Assembly (NCBI RefSeq): GCF_011044255.1
Contig: NZ_CP049107.1
Coordinates: forward strand, 124,001 to 188,000
Length of the DNA stretch: 64,000 nucleotides
Direction of reading: 5' to 3'
DNA from: Rhizorhabdus phycosphaerae
Lineage (GTDB): Bacteria; Pseudomonadota; Alphaproteobacteria; Sphingomonadales; Sphingomonadaceae
Shown: positions 53,919 to 62,895 of the stretch, in pieces
Position numbering within the stretch: the stretch's first letter is position 1
Layout: the number at the start of each line of letters is the position of its first letter
The notes under the pieces: model-generated
The model's database searches: none
Told to the model about the DNA's origin: nothing
Seen by the model: only the letters and a program-made list of their open reading frames with translations
Made by a program: the position numbers and the translations under genes

Positions 53919-55802
53919 ATGGCTCAGATCATCGAAACCAGCCCGCAACCGTTCAAGACCGTGGCCATCGATCCCGTGACGCTCGACATCGTCGAGAACG
54001 CGCTGAGGAATGCGCGGGTGGAAATGGACACCACCCTCGTGCGCACCGCGATGTCACCCGGCATTCGCGAGCAGGGCGACGCTTTTCCGCTCATCGCCGA
54101 TCACAAGGGTCGCATGATCGTCGGGCAATTCGGAAGCTATATCGGCCCGTTCCTCGATGGCTATTCCGGGACGCTGGAGGATGGGGACATGATCATGCTG
54201 TCCGATCCCTATTCGGTCGGCGGTGCGATCAGCCATTCCAACGACTGGCTGGTGCTGCTGCCGGTGTTCAAGGATGGACGGCTGATAGCCTACACCTCGA
54301 TGTTCGGGCACCAGTCCGACATTGGCGGGATGGTCCCCGGATCGATGCCGATCCACGCAACGTCTATCTTCCAGGAGGGCGTGCGCGTGCCACCGGTTAA
54401 GATCTGGCGGAAGGGCGAATATCAGGAAGACGTCGTCAATCTGATAATGGCGCAGGTGCGCACCGCCGACTGGTGCATGGCCGATCTCAACGCGCTGATC
54501 GCCTCCTGCCGCGTGGCCGCCCGCCGGGTCGTCGAAATCGCCGAGCGCTTCGGCGACGACGTGTTCGTATCGGCCTGCGAGGAACTGCTCCAGCGTAACC
54601 ATCGCGCGATGAAGCAGCTGATCGACACCGCGATCAGCGAGGAAAAGGTCAGCTTCGAGGACTATATCTGCGACGATGGGCTCGGCTACGGGCCCTACAA
54701 GATAAAGTGCACGATGTGGCGCGAGAACGACCGCGTCGTTCTCGATTTCGACGGTACCGATCCGCAAAGCCGGGCATCGATCAACTTTTTCCTGAACGAG
54801 AACATGATGCGCATGTTCTTCGGCATCTACATGATCATGGTCTTCGACCCGCAGATCCTGTTCAACGACGGCTATTATGACCTGATCGACGTGCGGATCC
54901 CCGAAGGTTCGCTGCTCAAGCCGCGGTTCCCTGCGGCACTGTCGGGCCGCACCCACGCGCTCGGCCGTATGTTCGACATTCTCGGCGGGCTGCTCGGCCA
55001 GAAGACGCCCGAGTTTCTGACAGCCGCGGGCTTCTCTTCTTCGCCCCATCTCTTCTATTCGGGGACCGATGCGGCCGGGAAATATTTCCAGCTGTTCCAG
55101 ATTGGCTTCGGGGGGATCCCCGGCCGGCCGATCGGCGACGGCCCGGACGGCCACTCGTTGTTCCCCAATTTCACCAACGTGCCGAACGAGTTCCTCGAGC
55201 GCTATTTCCCGCTGATCATCGAGCGGTACGAGACCGAGCCTGACTCGGGCGGCGCAGGTCTTCACCGCGGCGGCAACGGCATCCGCATGTCCTATCGCTT
55301 CCTGGAGGCCGGTTTGATCGCCATTCACGACGATCGCTGGTTCGTTCCGCCCTGGGGCGTGAACGGTGGCGAACCCGGCCGGCGCGCGCGAAAGATCCTC
55401 GAAAAGACCGATGGCACGACGGTCGTCGTCGGGAACAAGGTAGAGGATGTTGCCGTCGAGGCGGGCGATGTACTGCACTTCATCACCTGGGGCGGCGCGG
55501 GCTGGGGCGATCCCTATGAACGCGATGCCGAACTCGTCGGCCTGGAAATCCGCAGGGGACTGGTCACTCCGGCCGGCGCGCGCGCCTATGGCGTCGTGGC
55601 CGATGCGGGCGGGGTCGTCGATCTTGCCGCGACGGAGGAACTGCGCGCCCAATTACGCGCCGAGCGCGGCAGCAGCATCCCCGTGTTCAATTATGGGGCT
55701 CCCATCGAAGAGTTGCGGGCGCGGTCCATCGAGGAGACGGGCCTTCCCGCACCGATCCAGCCGCGCTGGCAGGTGGCGCCCATGGCGGTCGCGGCAGAGT
55801 AA
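53919..55802 (+). CDS. hyuB: Hydantoinase/oxoprolinase subunit B
   Basis: Partner subunit of 627 residues. The conserved opening IDPVTLDIVENALRNARVEMDTTLVRTAMSPGIREQGD near 18-55 and GQFGSYIGPFLDGYSG, DMIMLSDPYSVGGAISHSNDWLVLLPVF and RTHALGRMFDILGGLLGQK define HyuB. Near 440-460 SGGAGLHRGGNGIRMSYRFL is the usual C-terminal motif, followed by GWGDPYERD. HyuA and HyuB together hydrolyse a cyclic imide/hydantoin or carboxylate a ketone at the cost of ATP. The nitrilase and isochorismatase-type amidase in the same region favour a nitrogenous substrate, but this is not decisive. Confidence 0.92.
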   Translation: MAQIIETSPQPFKTVAIDPVTLDIVENALRNARVEMDTTLVRTAMSPGIREQGDAFPLIADHKGRMIVGQFGSYIGPFLDGYSGTLEDGDMIMLSDPYSVGGAISHSNDWLVLLPVFKDGRLIAYTSMFGHQSDIGGMVPGSMPIHATSIFQEGVRVPPVKIWRKGEYQEDVVNLIMAQVRTADWCMADLNALIASCRVAARRVVEIAERFGDDVFVSACEELLQRNHRAMKQLIDTAISEEKVSFEDYICDDGLGYGPYKIKCTMWRENDRVVLDFDGTDPQSRASINFFLNENMMRMFFGIYMIMVFDPQILFNDGYYDLIDVRIPEGSLLKPRFPAALSGRTHALGRMFDILGGLLGQKTPEFLTAAGFSSSPHLFYSGTDAAGKYFQLFQIGFGGIPGRPIGDGPDGHSLFPNFTNVPNEFLERYFPLIIERYETEPDSGGAGLHRGGNGIRMSYRFLEAGLIAIHDDRWFVPPWGVNGGEPGRRARKILEKTDGTTVVVGNKVEDVAVEAGDVLHFITWGGAGWGDPYERDAELVGLEIRRGLVTPAGARAYGVVADAGGVVDLAATEELRAQLRAERGSSIPVFNYGAPIEELRARSIEETGLPAPIQPRWQVAPMAVAAE

Positions 55803-55974
55803 GAATGGAACGGGTGGGCCCCCCTCTTTCCGCCCCTGCGGTCGGTCGGGGCGCCGGCGCGCGAGATTCAGGTCCCCAAGGGGCCAGTATCATCGATGAT
55901 CAGCGTAAAAACACGGATGTGATTTCGGAGAGCGATCGGCTCGTCTATGTAGCGCGCGATTCAGGAGACTATTG

Positions 55975-56676
55975 ATGTCGCGTGCGTCCGACCTTGCTTA
56001 CGATACGATACGGGCCAAGATATTGTCGGGTGAGCTGGCACCGATGACCCAGCTCAAGGAAGAAGAGCTGGCCGAGATGTGCGGTGTGTCGCGAACGCCG
56101 ATCCGCGATGCGCTGCGCCGGCTCGAGGCTGATATGCTGGTCCGGAGGACCGACACGCAGCGCACCTTCGTTCCGGACTGGTCGCCCGAGGAGGTCGAGG
56201 AGATCTTCACCCTCCGCATGCTGCTCGAAAGCCACGCCGCAGGGCGGGCGGCACGCTTCGTCACGGCGGAAGAGATCGAAACGCTGCGCAGCTATACCAA
56301 CCTCATTCGGGATGCGATCGAAAAGCCGGATTTCGATTCGCTGACCTTCGTCGAGAACAATCGCCTGTTTCACAATCTGATCCTGTCGATCGCCAAGTCC
56401 GATCGGCTGGCCAAGATACGCGGGATGATCGTCGAGCAGGGCATCCTCCACCGCACCGCGCGCCATTATGACCGCGTGGGGCTCCGCCGCAGCCATGCCG
56501 ACCATGAAGAGTTGCTGCTGGCGTTCGAAGCGCGCGACGAAGCCTGGGCCAGCGCGATCATGGCGGGTCATATTCTGCGCGCTTATCATGTGACCATGCG
56601 CGAATATGCGTTTCAGACGGAAGAATCGGAGGCGCAAGCCACCGAAGGTGCCATGGCCACGTCCGAAGAACGGTAA
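55975..56676 (+). CDS. GntR family regulator with FCD domain
   Basis: Transcription regulator of 233 residues, FadR subfamily. The winged HTH spans about 5-72 (AYDTIRAKILSGELAPMTQLKEEELAEMCGVSRTPIRDALRRLEADMLVRR) and an all-helical FCD ligand domain follows, with FVENNRLFHNLILSIAKSDRLAKI and HADHEELLLAFEARDE giving the metal-binding histidines. AGGAG lies eight bases before the ATG. It follows hyuB after 172 bases and precedes the nitrilase by 45 bases. GTATAC-type palindromes at 29.1, 41.0, 45.0 and 51.6 kb are its candidate sites. Confidence 0.9.
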   Translation: MSRASDLAYDTIRAKILSGELAPMTQLKEEELAEMCGVSRTPIRDALRRLEADMLVRRTDTQRTFVPDWSPEEVEEIFTLRMLLESHAAGRAARFVTAEEIETLRSYTNLIRDAIEKPDFDSLTFVENNRLFHNLILSIAKSDRLAKIRGMIVEQGILHRTARHYDRVGLRRSHADHEELLLAFEARDEAWASAIMAGHILRAYHVTMREYAFQTEESEAQATEGAMATSEER

Positions 56677-56721
56677 ACATTGTCCCCCCTTTGCCAGGGG
56701 CGACGCAGCAGAGGGTTAGCG

Positions 56722-57690
56722 ATGTCTCAGAGGGTGAAGGTAGCTGCGGCCCACGTCTCGCCGGTTTTCATGAAGCCGATGGAGAGCGCCGAAAAGGCTG
56801 CGGAATGGATCAGGCGGGCAGGAGCCGACGGGATCGATCTGATCGTTTTCCCCGAGGTCTACCTTCCCGGCTTCCCCTATTGGATCAACAATTATCCGCC
56901 GCTGCATCAGGTGGCCATGAATCGTCGCTATCAGGATGCATCGGTGGAAGTTAACGGGCCGGAAATCGCCTGCATCCGCGCGGCGGCCCGCGACGCCGGC
57001 GTGGTCGTCGTCATGGGCGCAAGCGAGCGGGCCGAGGGCGGGCGCACCTGCTTCAACAGTGCCATCCTGATCGACAAGGACGGCGAATTGGTGGGCGTTC
57101 ACCGGAAGCTGAAGCCGACCTATGCCGAACGCTATATCTGGGGGCAGGGTGACGGATCGGGCCTTTGGGTGAAGCCCACCGCCGCGGGCCGGGTCGGCGC
57201 GCTCTGCTGCTGGGAGCACACCATGAACCTGGCGCGGCAGGCCATCGCCGAGCAGCAGGTCCAGATTCATGCGGCGCTGTGGCCGGGGCTGTCGACCATG
57301 GCCGGGTTCGAGGCCGTCGCCGACATTCAGATCGATGCCATGATGCGCAACCACGCGCTCACCGCGCAATGCTTCGTCGTATGCGCATCCAGCCCGGTGA
57401 CCCAGGAGATCATGGATTTTCTGCAGCAGGAGTTCGGCTCGGCCGACATGCTGGCGGTCGGTGCCGGCTATTCGGCGGTCTTCCATCCTTTTGCCGCCGC
57501 CGTGGCGGGACCGAAGAAGGGGCTTGAAGAAGGGCTCGTCGTGGCGGAGATCGATCTGGACGACTGCTCCGACGCCAAGATGTGGCTGGACGGCAGCGGC
57601 CATTATTCGCGGCCCGACGTCCTCGCCCTGCTCTTCGACCGCCGCCCTAAGCCCACCATGGTGGAGGTGAGGGATCAGTTTAAGGATTAG
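56722..57690 (+). CDS. Nitrilase
   Basis: Thiol hydrolase of the nitrilase branch, 322 residues, converting a nitrile to acid and ammonia. The catalytic triad is visible: Glu-45 in VFPEVYLPGFPYW, Lys-129 in HRKLKPTYAER and Cys-163 in LCCWEHTMNL. The CWEH form and the FPYW stretch are typical of aliphatic/aryl nitrilases, also met in aldoxime-nitrile systems, though no aldoxime dehydratase is present. The start at 56722 has GAGG upstream. It is the last gene of the plus-strand unit hyuA-hyuB-gntR-nitrilase; the nitrile substrate is unknown. Confidence 0.92.
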   Translation: MSQRVKVAAAHVSPVFMKPMESAEKAAEWIRRAGADGIDLIVFPEVYLPGFPYWINNYPPLHQVAMNRRYQDASVEVNGPEIACIRAAARDAGVVVVMGASERAEGGRTCFNSAILIDKDGELVGVHRKLKPTYAERYIWGQGDGSGLWVKPTAAGRVGALCCWEHTMNLARQAIAEQQVQIHAALWPGLSTMAGFEAVADIQIDAMMRNHALTAQCFVVCASSPVTQEIMDFLQQEFGSADMLAVGAGYSAVFHPFAAAVAGPKKGLEEGLVVAEIDLDDCSDAKMWLDGSGHYSRPDVLALLFDRRPKPTMVEVRDQFKD

Positions 57691-57800
57691 GCTCGCACCT
57701 GATCCGCTGCGGGGTCGTCGGTGCCCAATCGCCTGCCAGCCTCGCATTCGGGCCGGCAGCCAGTTCGCGTTCCCATTCTTCGCCGGACCAGCGACAGCGT

Positions 57801-57988
57801 TTACGCGCCTGCGCGATAGAACGACGGATCGCTTAGCCAGTCGTTGATGGCGGACCCGCGCCATTCAGCGCGGCCTATGCTGATCTCGAAGTTTCTGGGG
57901 CGGTCATGTATTGCATGTTGCGGTACATGGTCGAGCGGCTGACGACGGCCCGCTTGAGGATCGCGGTAATCAGCAGAACGGCGTTTTC
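57801..57988 (-). pseudogene. AlpA-family prophage regulator remnant (frameshifted)
   Basis: Two frames on the minus strand together give an AlpA-like DNA-binding protein. The first reads LLITAILKRAVVSRSTMYRNMQYMTAP with the SRSTMYR helix characteristic of AlpA/MerR-like regulators and then hits a stop. The second, shifted frame continues RNFEISIGRAEWRGSAINDWL, matching the usual IGxRxVxWxxSEIxxWL end. There is no usable start codon. AlpA proteins regulate prophage integrases and excision, and this one lies 49 bases beyond the 3' end of tRNA-Arg, a common integration site. The rest of the 347-base gap from 57691 shows no other gene. Confidence 0.5.
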
Positions 57989-58036
57989 CGTACTTCAGCA
58001 CGGGCGCTATCAACTGCTGCTAAATCTTTGGAAATA

Positions 58037-58113
<77 letters not shown>

Positions 58114-58183
58114 GTTGGGGGCCGCTTAGCAAAGGGAAAGGGGCACCGCCAGAGCTAATTGGCGGCAAGCCGGTCCTCTGCCG

Positions 58184-58579
58184 CTATTTCGGCGCGCCGC
58201 TGATCGGCTGGAACTTGCCAAGGCCGCAGGAGGCGCCGATCGGGATGGGCGGGGTGCGCAGCACGGTGATGATGTCGACCGAGCAGAGCTGCGGCAGCGA
58301 GGTCGCATAGCCGAAGCGCTCCTCATAGCCGAGGCCCGAGCAGGCATAGGGCAGGGTGTTTCGATAGACCTTGCCGTTGTTCATGTAGAAGTCGATCGTG
58401 CGGTCGTCGCGGACGCGCGTGTTGCGGATCGAGCGGAGGGGGATGCAGTCCTCGACCTTGCCGTCGGGCTTGATCTTCGCTTCCTGCTCTGGCTTCAGCG
58501 GGCGGCTCTGGCCGGCCGATCCGGCGGCGCAGAGCAGGGCGACGGCAAGGGCCAGGGCACGCTTCGTTCGACCACGCAT
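58184..58579 (-). CDS. Exported DUF6491-like protein
   Basis: Exported protein of 131 residues. The signal peptide (RTKRALALAVALLCAAGSAGQS) is cleaved near residue 22. The mature part shows DCIPLRSIRNTRVRDDRTIDFYMNNGKVYRNTLPYACSGL and then LPQLCSVDIITVL, with Cys residues spaced as in DUF6491-type periplasmic proteins. The start at 58579 has AAGGA upstream; the longer frame has no ribosome site. Function unknown. It is separated from nth by 90 bases. Confidence 0.8.
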   Translation of the reverse strand: MRGRTKRALALAVALLCAAGSAGQSRPLKPEQEAKIKPDGKVEDCIPLRSIRNTRVRDDRTIDFYMNNGKVYRNTLPYACSGLGYEERFGYATSLPQLCSVDIITVLRTPPIPIGASCGLGKFQPISGAPK

Positions 58580-58669
58580 CGGAACATCCTTTCCCAGATC
58601 ATCGATCCTTCGGTCCATGATCATAAGACGATATCGTCCGCGCCGCGCCTTGAAAATGCCGCCCTTCGT

Positions 58670-59323
58670 TCAGGCCTTGGGCGCAGGCGGCGCCGGAGTC
58701 TTCGGCTTGAACCGGCATAGATCCTCGACTGGGCAGCGCCAGCATTCGGGCTTGCGCGCCTTGCAGATATAGCGGCCGTGCAGGATCAGCCAGTGATGCG
58801 CGCCCTGCAGGAAGGGCTTGGGCGTGACCTTCTCCAGCTTGAGTTCGACCTGGAGGACATTTTTGCCCGGTGCGAGGCCGGTGCGGTTGGAGACGCGGAA
58901 GATATGCGTGTCGACCGCGATCGTCTCGGCGCCGAAGGCGGTGTTCAGGACGACGTTCGCGGTCTTGCGGCCGACGCCCGGCAGCGCCTCGAGCGCCTCG
59001 CGATCCTGCGGTACCTCGCCGCCATGCTGGTCGACGAGGATGCGGGCCGCGGCGATGGCGTTCTTCGCCTTCGTGTTGAACAGGCCGATCGTCTTGATGT
59101 GCTGCTTGAGCCCCTCTTCGCCGAGTTCGAGCATCTGCTCCGGCGTGGTGACCTTGGCGAAGAGCGGGCCGGTCGCCTTGTTCACCCCGACATCGGTCGC
59201 CTGCGCCGACAGGGCGACCGCGACCAGCAGCGTATAGGGATTGACGTAGTGGAGCTCGGTCACCGGCGCGGGATCATTTTCCGCCAGCCGCCGATAGAAT
59301 TCGAAGACGTCGGCCTTCTTCAC
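58670..59323 (-). CDS. nth: Endonuclease III
   Basis: Base-excision DNA glycosylase/AP lyase that removes oxidised pyrimidines, 217 residues. The helix-hairpin-helix LPGVGRKTANVVL near 110-122 contains the catalytic Lys, followed by VDTHIFRVSNR with the catalytic Asp. The 4Fe-4S loop is a C-x6-C-x2-C-x5-C at CKARKPECWRCPVEDLC. The start is GTG at 59323, overlapping the dapB stop as GTGA; no ATG is available at the right place. Its C-terminal tail is Pro/Ala-rich. It forms a unit with dapB. Confidence 0.95.
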   Translation of the reverse strand: MKKADVFEFYRRLAENDPAPVTELHYVNPYTLLVAVALSAQATDVGVNKATGPLFAKVTTPEQMLELGEEGLKQHIKTIGLFNTKAKNAIAAARILVDQHGGEVPQDREALEALPGVGRKTANVVLNTAFGAETIAVDTHIFRVSNRTGLAPGKNVLQVELKLEKVTPKPFLQGAHHWLILHGRYICKARKPECWRCPVEDLCRFKPKTPAPPAPKA

Positions 59324-60078
59324 AGGCCCAGCACGTCGTTCATCGAATAGCGGCCGGGCGCCTGACCGACCATCCACAGGCAGGCCTTGACCGCCCCGCG
59401 CGCGAAGATCGTTCGGTTCTCGGCGCGGTGGCCCAGTTCGATCCGCTCATTGTCGCTGGCGAGGACCACCATATGGTCCCCCGCGACCGAACCGCCGCGC
59501 AATGACGCATAGCCGATCGTGCCCTCTTCGCGCGGACGGTCGTTGCCGTGGCCGATCCGGTCGAAGCGGTTGAGCGTCGCCGCGTTCGACCCGCGTCCCG
59601 CCGCCGCTGCCTCGCCAAGCAGCAGCGCCGTGCCCGAGGGCGCGTCGACCTTGTGGCGGTGGTGCATCTCGACAATCTCGATGTCCCAGTCGGAGCCGAG
59701 CCGCGCGGTCGCCTCGCGTACCAGATGCGCGAGCAGGTTCACGCCGAGTGAGGTGTTCGCCGACTGGAGCACGGCCAGCCCTGCTGCGGCGGCCTCATTA
59801 ACCAGCGCATGATGCTCGGGCTGAAGGCCGGTGGTACCGATCACGATCGGAACCCCGGCGGCGCGGGCGGCGGCGAGATGGCCGGCAAGCGCCACGGGAG
59901 CGGAGAAATCGACCAGCACGTCGCAATGGCTGGCGAGCGTCGCGACGTCGCCATGGTCGCCGAACACCGCTCCGCCGACGTCGACCCCGCCTGCCAGCGT
60001 CGCGCCCATCGCCGGCGCGGCGGCGGCGATCGCCTGGCCCATCCGTCCCTGCGCGCCCAAGATTCCGATTGCGGCCAT
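59320..60078 (-). CDS. dapB: 4-hydroxy-tetrahydrodipicolinate reductase
   Basis: NAD(P)H-dependent reductase of the lysine/diaminopimelate pathway, 252 residues. The Rossmann motif GILGAQGRMGQAI is at 5-17, DVLVDFSAP near 53-61, GTTGLQ near 82-87 and the substrate site EIVEMHHRHKVDAPSGTALLLGE near 134-156 with the catalytic His and Lys pair. The end RYSMNDVLGL is typical. It couples to nth through GTGA, an arrangement often seen in sphingomonads. About 150 bases separate it from the divergent cupin gene. Confidence 0.96.
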   Translation of the reverse strand: MAAIGILGAQGRMGQAIAAAAPAMGATLAGGVDVGGAVFGDHGDVATLASHCDVLVDFSAPVALAGHLAAARAAGVPIVIGTTGLQPEHHALVNEAAAAGLAVLQSANTSLGVNLLAHLVREATARLGSDWDIEIVEMHHRHKVDAPSGTALLLGEAAAAGRGSNAATLNRFDRIGHGNDRPREEGTIGYASLRGGSVAGDHMVVLASDNERIELGHRAENRTIFARGAVKACLWMVGQAPGRYSMNDVLGL

Positions 60079-60226
60079 GCCCTGTCCCTTTTCGATCCGC
60101 GCGCTTCATGGCGTCCGTCCGCGCAGGACGCAAGCGCTCCGCGAGCGCAGCGCGGTCGATAGCTCTGGCCTCACAGGCCGGGACATGCTCAACTGATGTG
60201 GCGGAGGGCGCTGGCGAGGACCGATC

Positions 60227-60559
60227 ATGACATCGCAGGACTGGCAATTCTCACTCGACGCCGCGCTGGCCACGCTGCCGGACGATCAGGGGCGCCTCTT
60301 CACCTATCCCTTCCGGCACGGGTCGATGCGCATCGGCGTCTATGCGCCGCGGGGCGAAGATGATCAGGCGCCGCACGAACAGGACGAACTCTATATCGTC
60401 GCTTCGGGTTCGGGCTGGTTCGTGAAGAATGGTGAGCGCCGGCCGGTCAAGGCACAGGACGCGATCTTCGTCGAGGCGCATGCCTTCCATCGTTTCGAGG
60501 ATTTCAGCGACGATTTCGTCACCTGGGTGATTTTCTGGGGACCCAAGGGCGGCGAATGA
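60227..60559 (+). CDS. Cupin domain protein
   Basis: Single cupin barrel of 110 residues: RIGVYAPRGEDDQAPHEQDELYIVASGSGWF near 33-63 supplies the first metal-binding His and Glu, and DAIFVEAHAFHRFEDF near 80-95 supplies the second His. Metal binding and a dioxygenase, isomerase or sugar-binding role are possible; sequence alone does not decide. Its stop overlaps the start of the next gene by 4 bases (ATGA), so both are translated together. Confidence 0.85.
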   Translation: MTSQDWQFSLDAALATLPDDQGRLFTYPFRHGSMRIGVYAPRGEDDQAPHEQDELYIVASGSGWFVKNGERRPVKAQDAIFVEAHAFHRFEDFSDDFVTWVIFWGPKGGE

Positions 60560-61119
60560 GGTGCGCGATCGCGGCCAGTGCCGCATTGTTGTTGGCGAGC
60601 GCGACAGATATGCCCTTGCGCGGTGCGCCGATCACCTCGGCTTTCGCCGGCATCCCCAATGTCAGCTTCGACTATTATGACGTAGAGGGCCGCACCCCGG
60701 AGGAAATCTACCGATCGATGCGCAGCCGTGCGCCGCAGACCGGCGATGCGGTGGCCCACACCGCCTGGCACATCCGCGTCGGCTGGCGCCAGACTCGGCG
60801 AGGTAACGACTGTATCGTCGCCGATCCGGTGACGCGCCTCACCATCAAGGTCACCCTGCCGCGCCTCGTCACCACCGAAGGCGTCACAGTGGAGGCGGCC
60901 TCCTTCTGGTACCGCACGATCAAGGGACTCGAAACCCACGAAGCCGGCCATGCCCGCATCGCCTTCGACCACCGTAACGACTTCGTCCAGGCCGCCGCGA
61001 AGGCGACTTGCGGCAGCATCAAGGACGTCGCCAAGCGGACGCAGAAGCGGATCGAGGCGCTGCAGGAAGCCTATGACCGCCGCACGCGGCATGGGATCGA
61101 CCAGATTCCGAGAACGTGA
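60556..61119 (+). CDS. DUF922 domain protein, putative zinc protease
   Basis: Exported protein of 187 residues. A short signal peptide (MRCAIAASAALLLASATDM) leads into a DUF922 domain. The segment GLETHEAGHARIAFDHRNDF near 132-151 holds an HExxH zinc signature (HEAGH), with AHTAWHIRVGWRQ and FWYRTIKGLE before it. It may therefore be a small secreted metallopeptidase; no activity is established for the family. It is coupled to the cupin gene by an ATGA overlap. Confidence 0.8.
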   Translation: MRCAIAASAALLLASATDMPLRGAPITSAFAGIPNVSFDYYDVEGRTPEEIYRSMRSRAPQTGDAVAHTAWHIRVGWRQTRRGNDCIVADPVTRLTIKVTLPRLVTTEGVTVEAASFWYRTIKGLETHEAGHARIAFDHRNDFVQAAAKATCGSIKDVAKRTQKRIEALQEAYDRRTRHGIDQIPRT

Positions 61120-61232
61120 AGATGTGGGATAGTCAAGCTACTTCCGTAAGTTATAGACTTTTCTTAAATCTTGATGAAAGGTAATATGGACCGCGATCTG
61201 CTCACGGGTTTTGACCATTGAATGTGCTGTCG

Positions 61233-61937
61233 ATGAGAAAAGTCGGAAATATCGTCATCCTGACCGGAGCGGGCATCTCTGCCGAGAGTGGCCTCAACAC
61301 CTTCCGCGCCTCGGACGGTCTGTGGGAGAACCATCGGGTCGAGGACATATGCACGCCCGAAGCGCTGGCCGCCAATCGGGCGCTCGTGCTCGATTTCTAC
61401 GACCAGCGGCGGGCGGCGTTGCGGGCGGTGGAGCCGAATGCCGCGCATCTGGCTCTGGCGCGGCTTGATCGGGAGTGGCGGGGGGATTTGCTGATCGTCA
61501 CGCAGAATGTCGACGATCTGCACGAACGGGCCGGGGCGACGCGGCTGCTGCACATGCACGGCGAACTGATGTCGGCGCTGTGCGAGGAATGCGGCGGGCG
61601 GGCGCGGTTTGGCGGGGCAATGCTCGACGGTACGGTCTGCGGCCAGTGCGGCGCGCAGGACAGGCTGCGGCCCGATATCGTCTTCTTCGGAGAGATGCCC
61701 TACGCCATGGAGCGGATCGAGGCGGCCTTGGCCGAGGCCGATCTGTTCGTCTCGATCGGGACGTCGGGCGCGGTCTATCCGGCGGCGGGCTTCGTGCAGA
61801 TGGCGCGCCATGCGGGGATCGAGACGCTGGAGCTCAATCTGGAGCGCTCGGCCGGCAGTGGCTGGTTTGACGAGACGCGGCTGGGCAAGGCGAGTCTGCT
61901 CGTTCCTTTATGGGTGGATCAGATTCTGGGCGGGTGA
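61233..61937 (+). CDS. cobB: NAD-dependent protein deacylase (sirtuin)
   Basis: Sir2-family enzyme of 234 residues that removes acyl groups from lysine with NAD+. TGAGISAESGLNTFR at 11-25, TQNVDDLHERAG at 90-101, catalytic His-109 in HMHGEL, and zinc cysteines at 117, 120, 136 and 139. Tyr-56 and Arg-59 (FYDQRR) match the pair that recognises succinyl and malonyl groups in CobB/SIRT5, so desuccinylase activity is likely. The ATG at 61233 is chosen over TTG at 61218 because the Rossmann strand begins right after it. Confidence 0.92.
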   Translation: MRKVGNIVILTGAGISAESGLNTFRASDGLWENHRVEDICTPEALAANRALVLDFYDQRRAALRAVEPNAAHLALARLDREWRGDLLIVTQNVDDLHERAGATRLLHMHGELMSALCEECGGRARFGGAMLDGTVCGQCGAQDRLRPDIVFFGEMPYAMERIEAALAEADLFVSIGTSGAVYPAAGFVQMARHAGIETLELNLERSAGSGWFDETRLGKASLLVPLWVDQILGG

Positions 61938-62015
61938 ACATCCGCCACGTCAGCGGATGGCTTGCGATAGCCCACCGCCCATGTAAGGTTGTTCTCTCTC
62001 TGTTCGGAGAGGGGC

Positions 62016-62753
62016 ATGGACGACATCGAAGACGAGGACGACTTCCGCGAGCCGATCCCTGCGGATTATGGCTTGCCTGCCGATTACAGGCTGACGCCCG
62101 AGCGCCAGCGCTTCGTAGCGATCACGGGGCTTGTTGCGGACACGCTCGACTGGATTTTGATGGTGAGCCTCTGGCTGCTTCTGCTGTTGGTCGCCGCAGT
62201 TCTCGCAACGTCGTTCTTCCCCGGGGTCGTTGGCAGCGCATCGGGCGTAGGGACAGGCGTGGTGGTGGTTATCCTCTTCTTCGCGCTGATGATACCGGCC
62301 GCCTTCGGCGCTTCCATGATCGGCGGCATCATAGGCCGCCTGACCGGGCAGCGCAGGCGGCGGCGCGAGCAGGCCTATGAGCGCGACTGGTGGGAGTGGG
62401 AGGATCGATACCTCGAAACCGGCGTAGGCTATTGGGAGCGGAAGCGAGATCGCGATCTGGGCGACGAGGCTGCGCGCTTTTTTACGGAGCGCTGCTGCGA
62501 TGTCGAGCGGGTCGAGAACGATGATCTCTCCGTCGTCGACCTGCTGGTCACGCGGGGCGACACGCGTCTGTTCGTGCGGTGCGATGGCCATAAGCGGCGC
62601 GTCGTGACCAAGAAGGCCGCCCGCGAAGCAGTGGAGGCGGCCAGGTCGCTTGGCGCCGGGCGGTCATCGTCATGCACCAGGTTCGCTGGGATGCATGGCC
62701 CGACGAACAGGCGCGCGCGGCAGGATTCGAACCGGTGTGGAGCGCCAGTCTAG
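62016..62753 (+). CDS. Membrane protein with cytoplasmic nuclease-like domain, probable frameshift
   Basis: The readable frame encodes 245 residues: an acidic N-terminus, two hydrophobic helices at about 42-62 and 72-100, a basic stretch (GQRRRRREQAYER) and a soluble domain with AARFFTERCCDVERVENDDLSVVDLLVTRGDTRLFVRCDGHKRRV. That strand order resembles the Mrr/restriction-endonuclease fold, but this is tentative. The last 35 residues look wrong (SSSCTRFAG...). In the -1 frame the sequence continues naturally as VIVMHQVRWDAWPDEQARAAGFEP to a stop at 62929. A one-base loss near 62661 would explain this. Confidence 0.65.
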   Translation: MDDIEDEDDFREPIPADYGLPADYRLTPERQRFVAITGLVADTLDWILMVSLWLLLLLVAAVLATSFFPGVVGSASGVGTGVVVVILFFALMIPAAFGASMIGGIIGRLTGQRRRRREQAYERDWWEWEDRYLETGVGYWERKRDRDLGDEAARFFTERCCDVERVENDDLSVVDLLVTRGDTRLFVRCDGHKRRVVTKKAAREAVEAARSLGAGRSSSCTRFAGMHGPTNRRARQDSNRCGAPV

Positions 62754-62895
62754 CCGACCATGCGCGGTCGGATGGTTTATGGGTGCCGATACGCCCAGCC
62801 ACCCGGATCGAGCGACTGTTGCGTCGCAAGCCGCCGATGGAGTGCATCATCGCCTGGGGCGATCGGACCGCGAAGTCTAAGAGCGCGCCGCTCGC

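Noticed and set aside
51847-55802. Acetone or acetophenone carboxylase assignment for HyuA/HyuB
   Set aside because: Those enzymes need an additional small subunit gene next to the pair; none is present, so only the hydantoinase/oxoprolinase family call is made.
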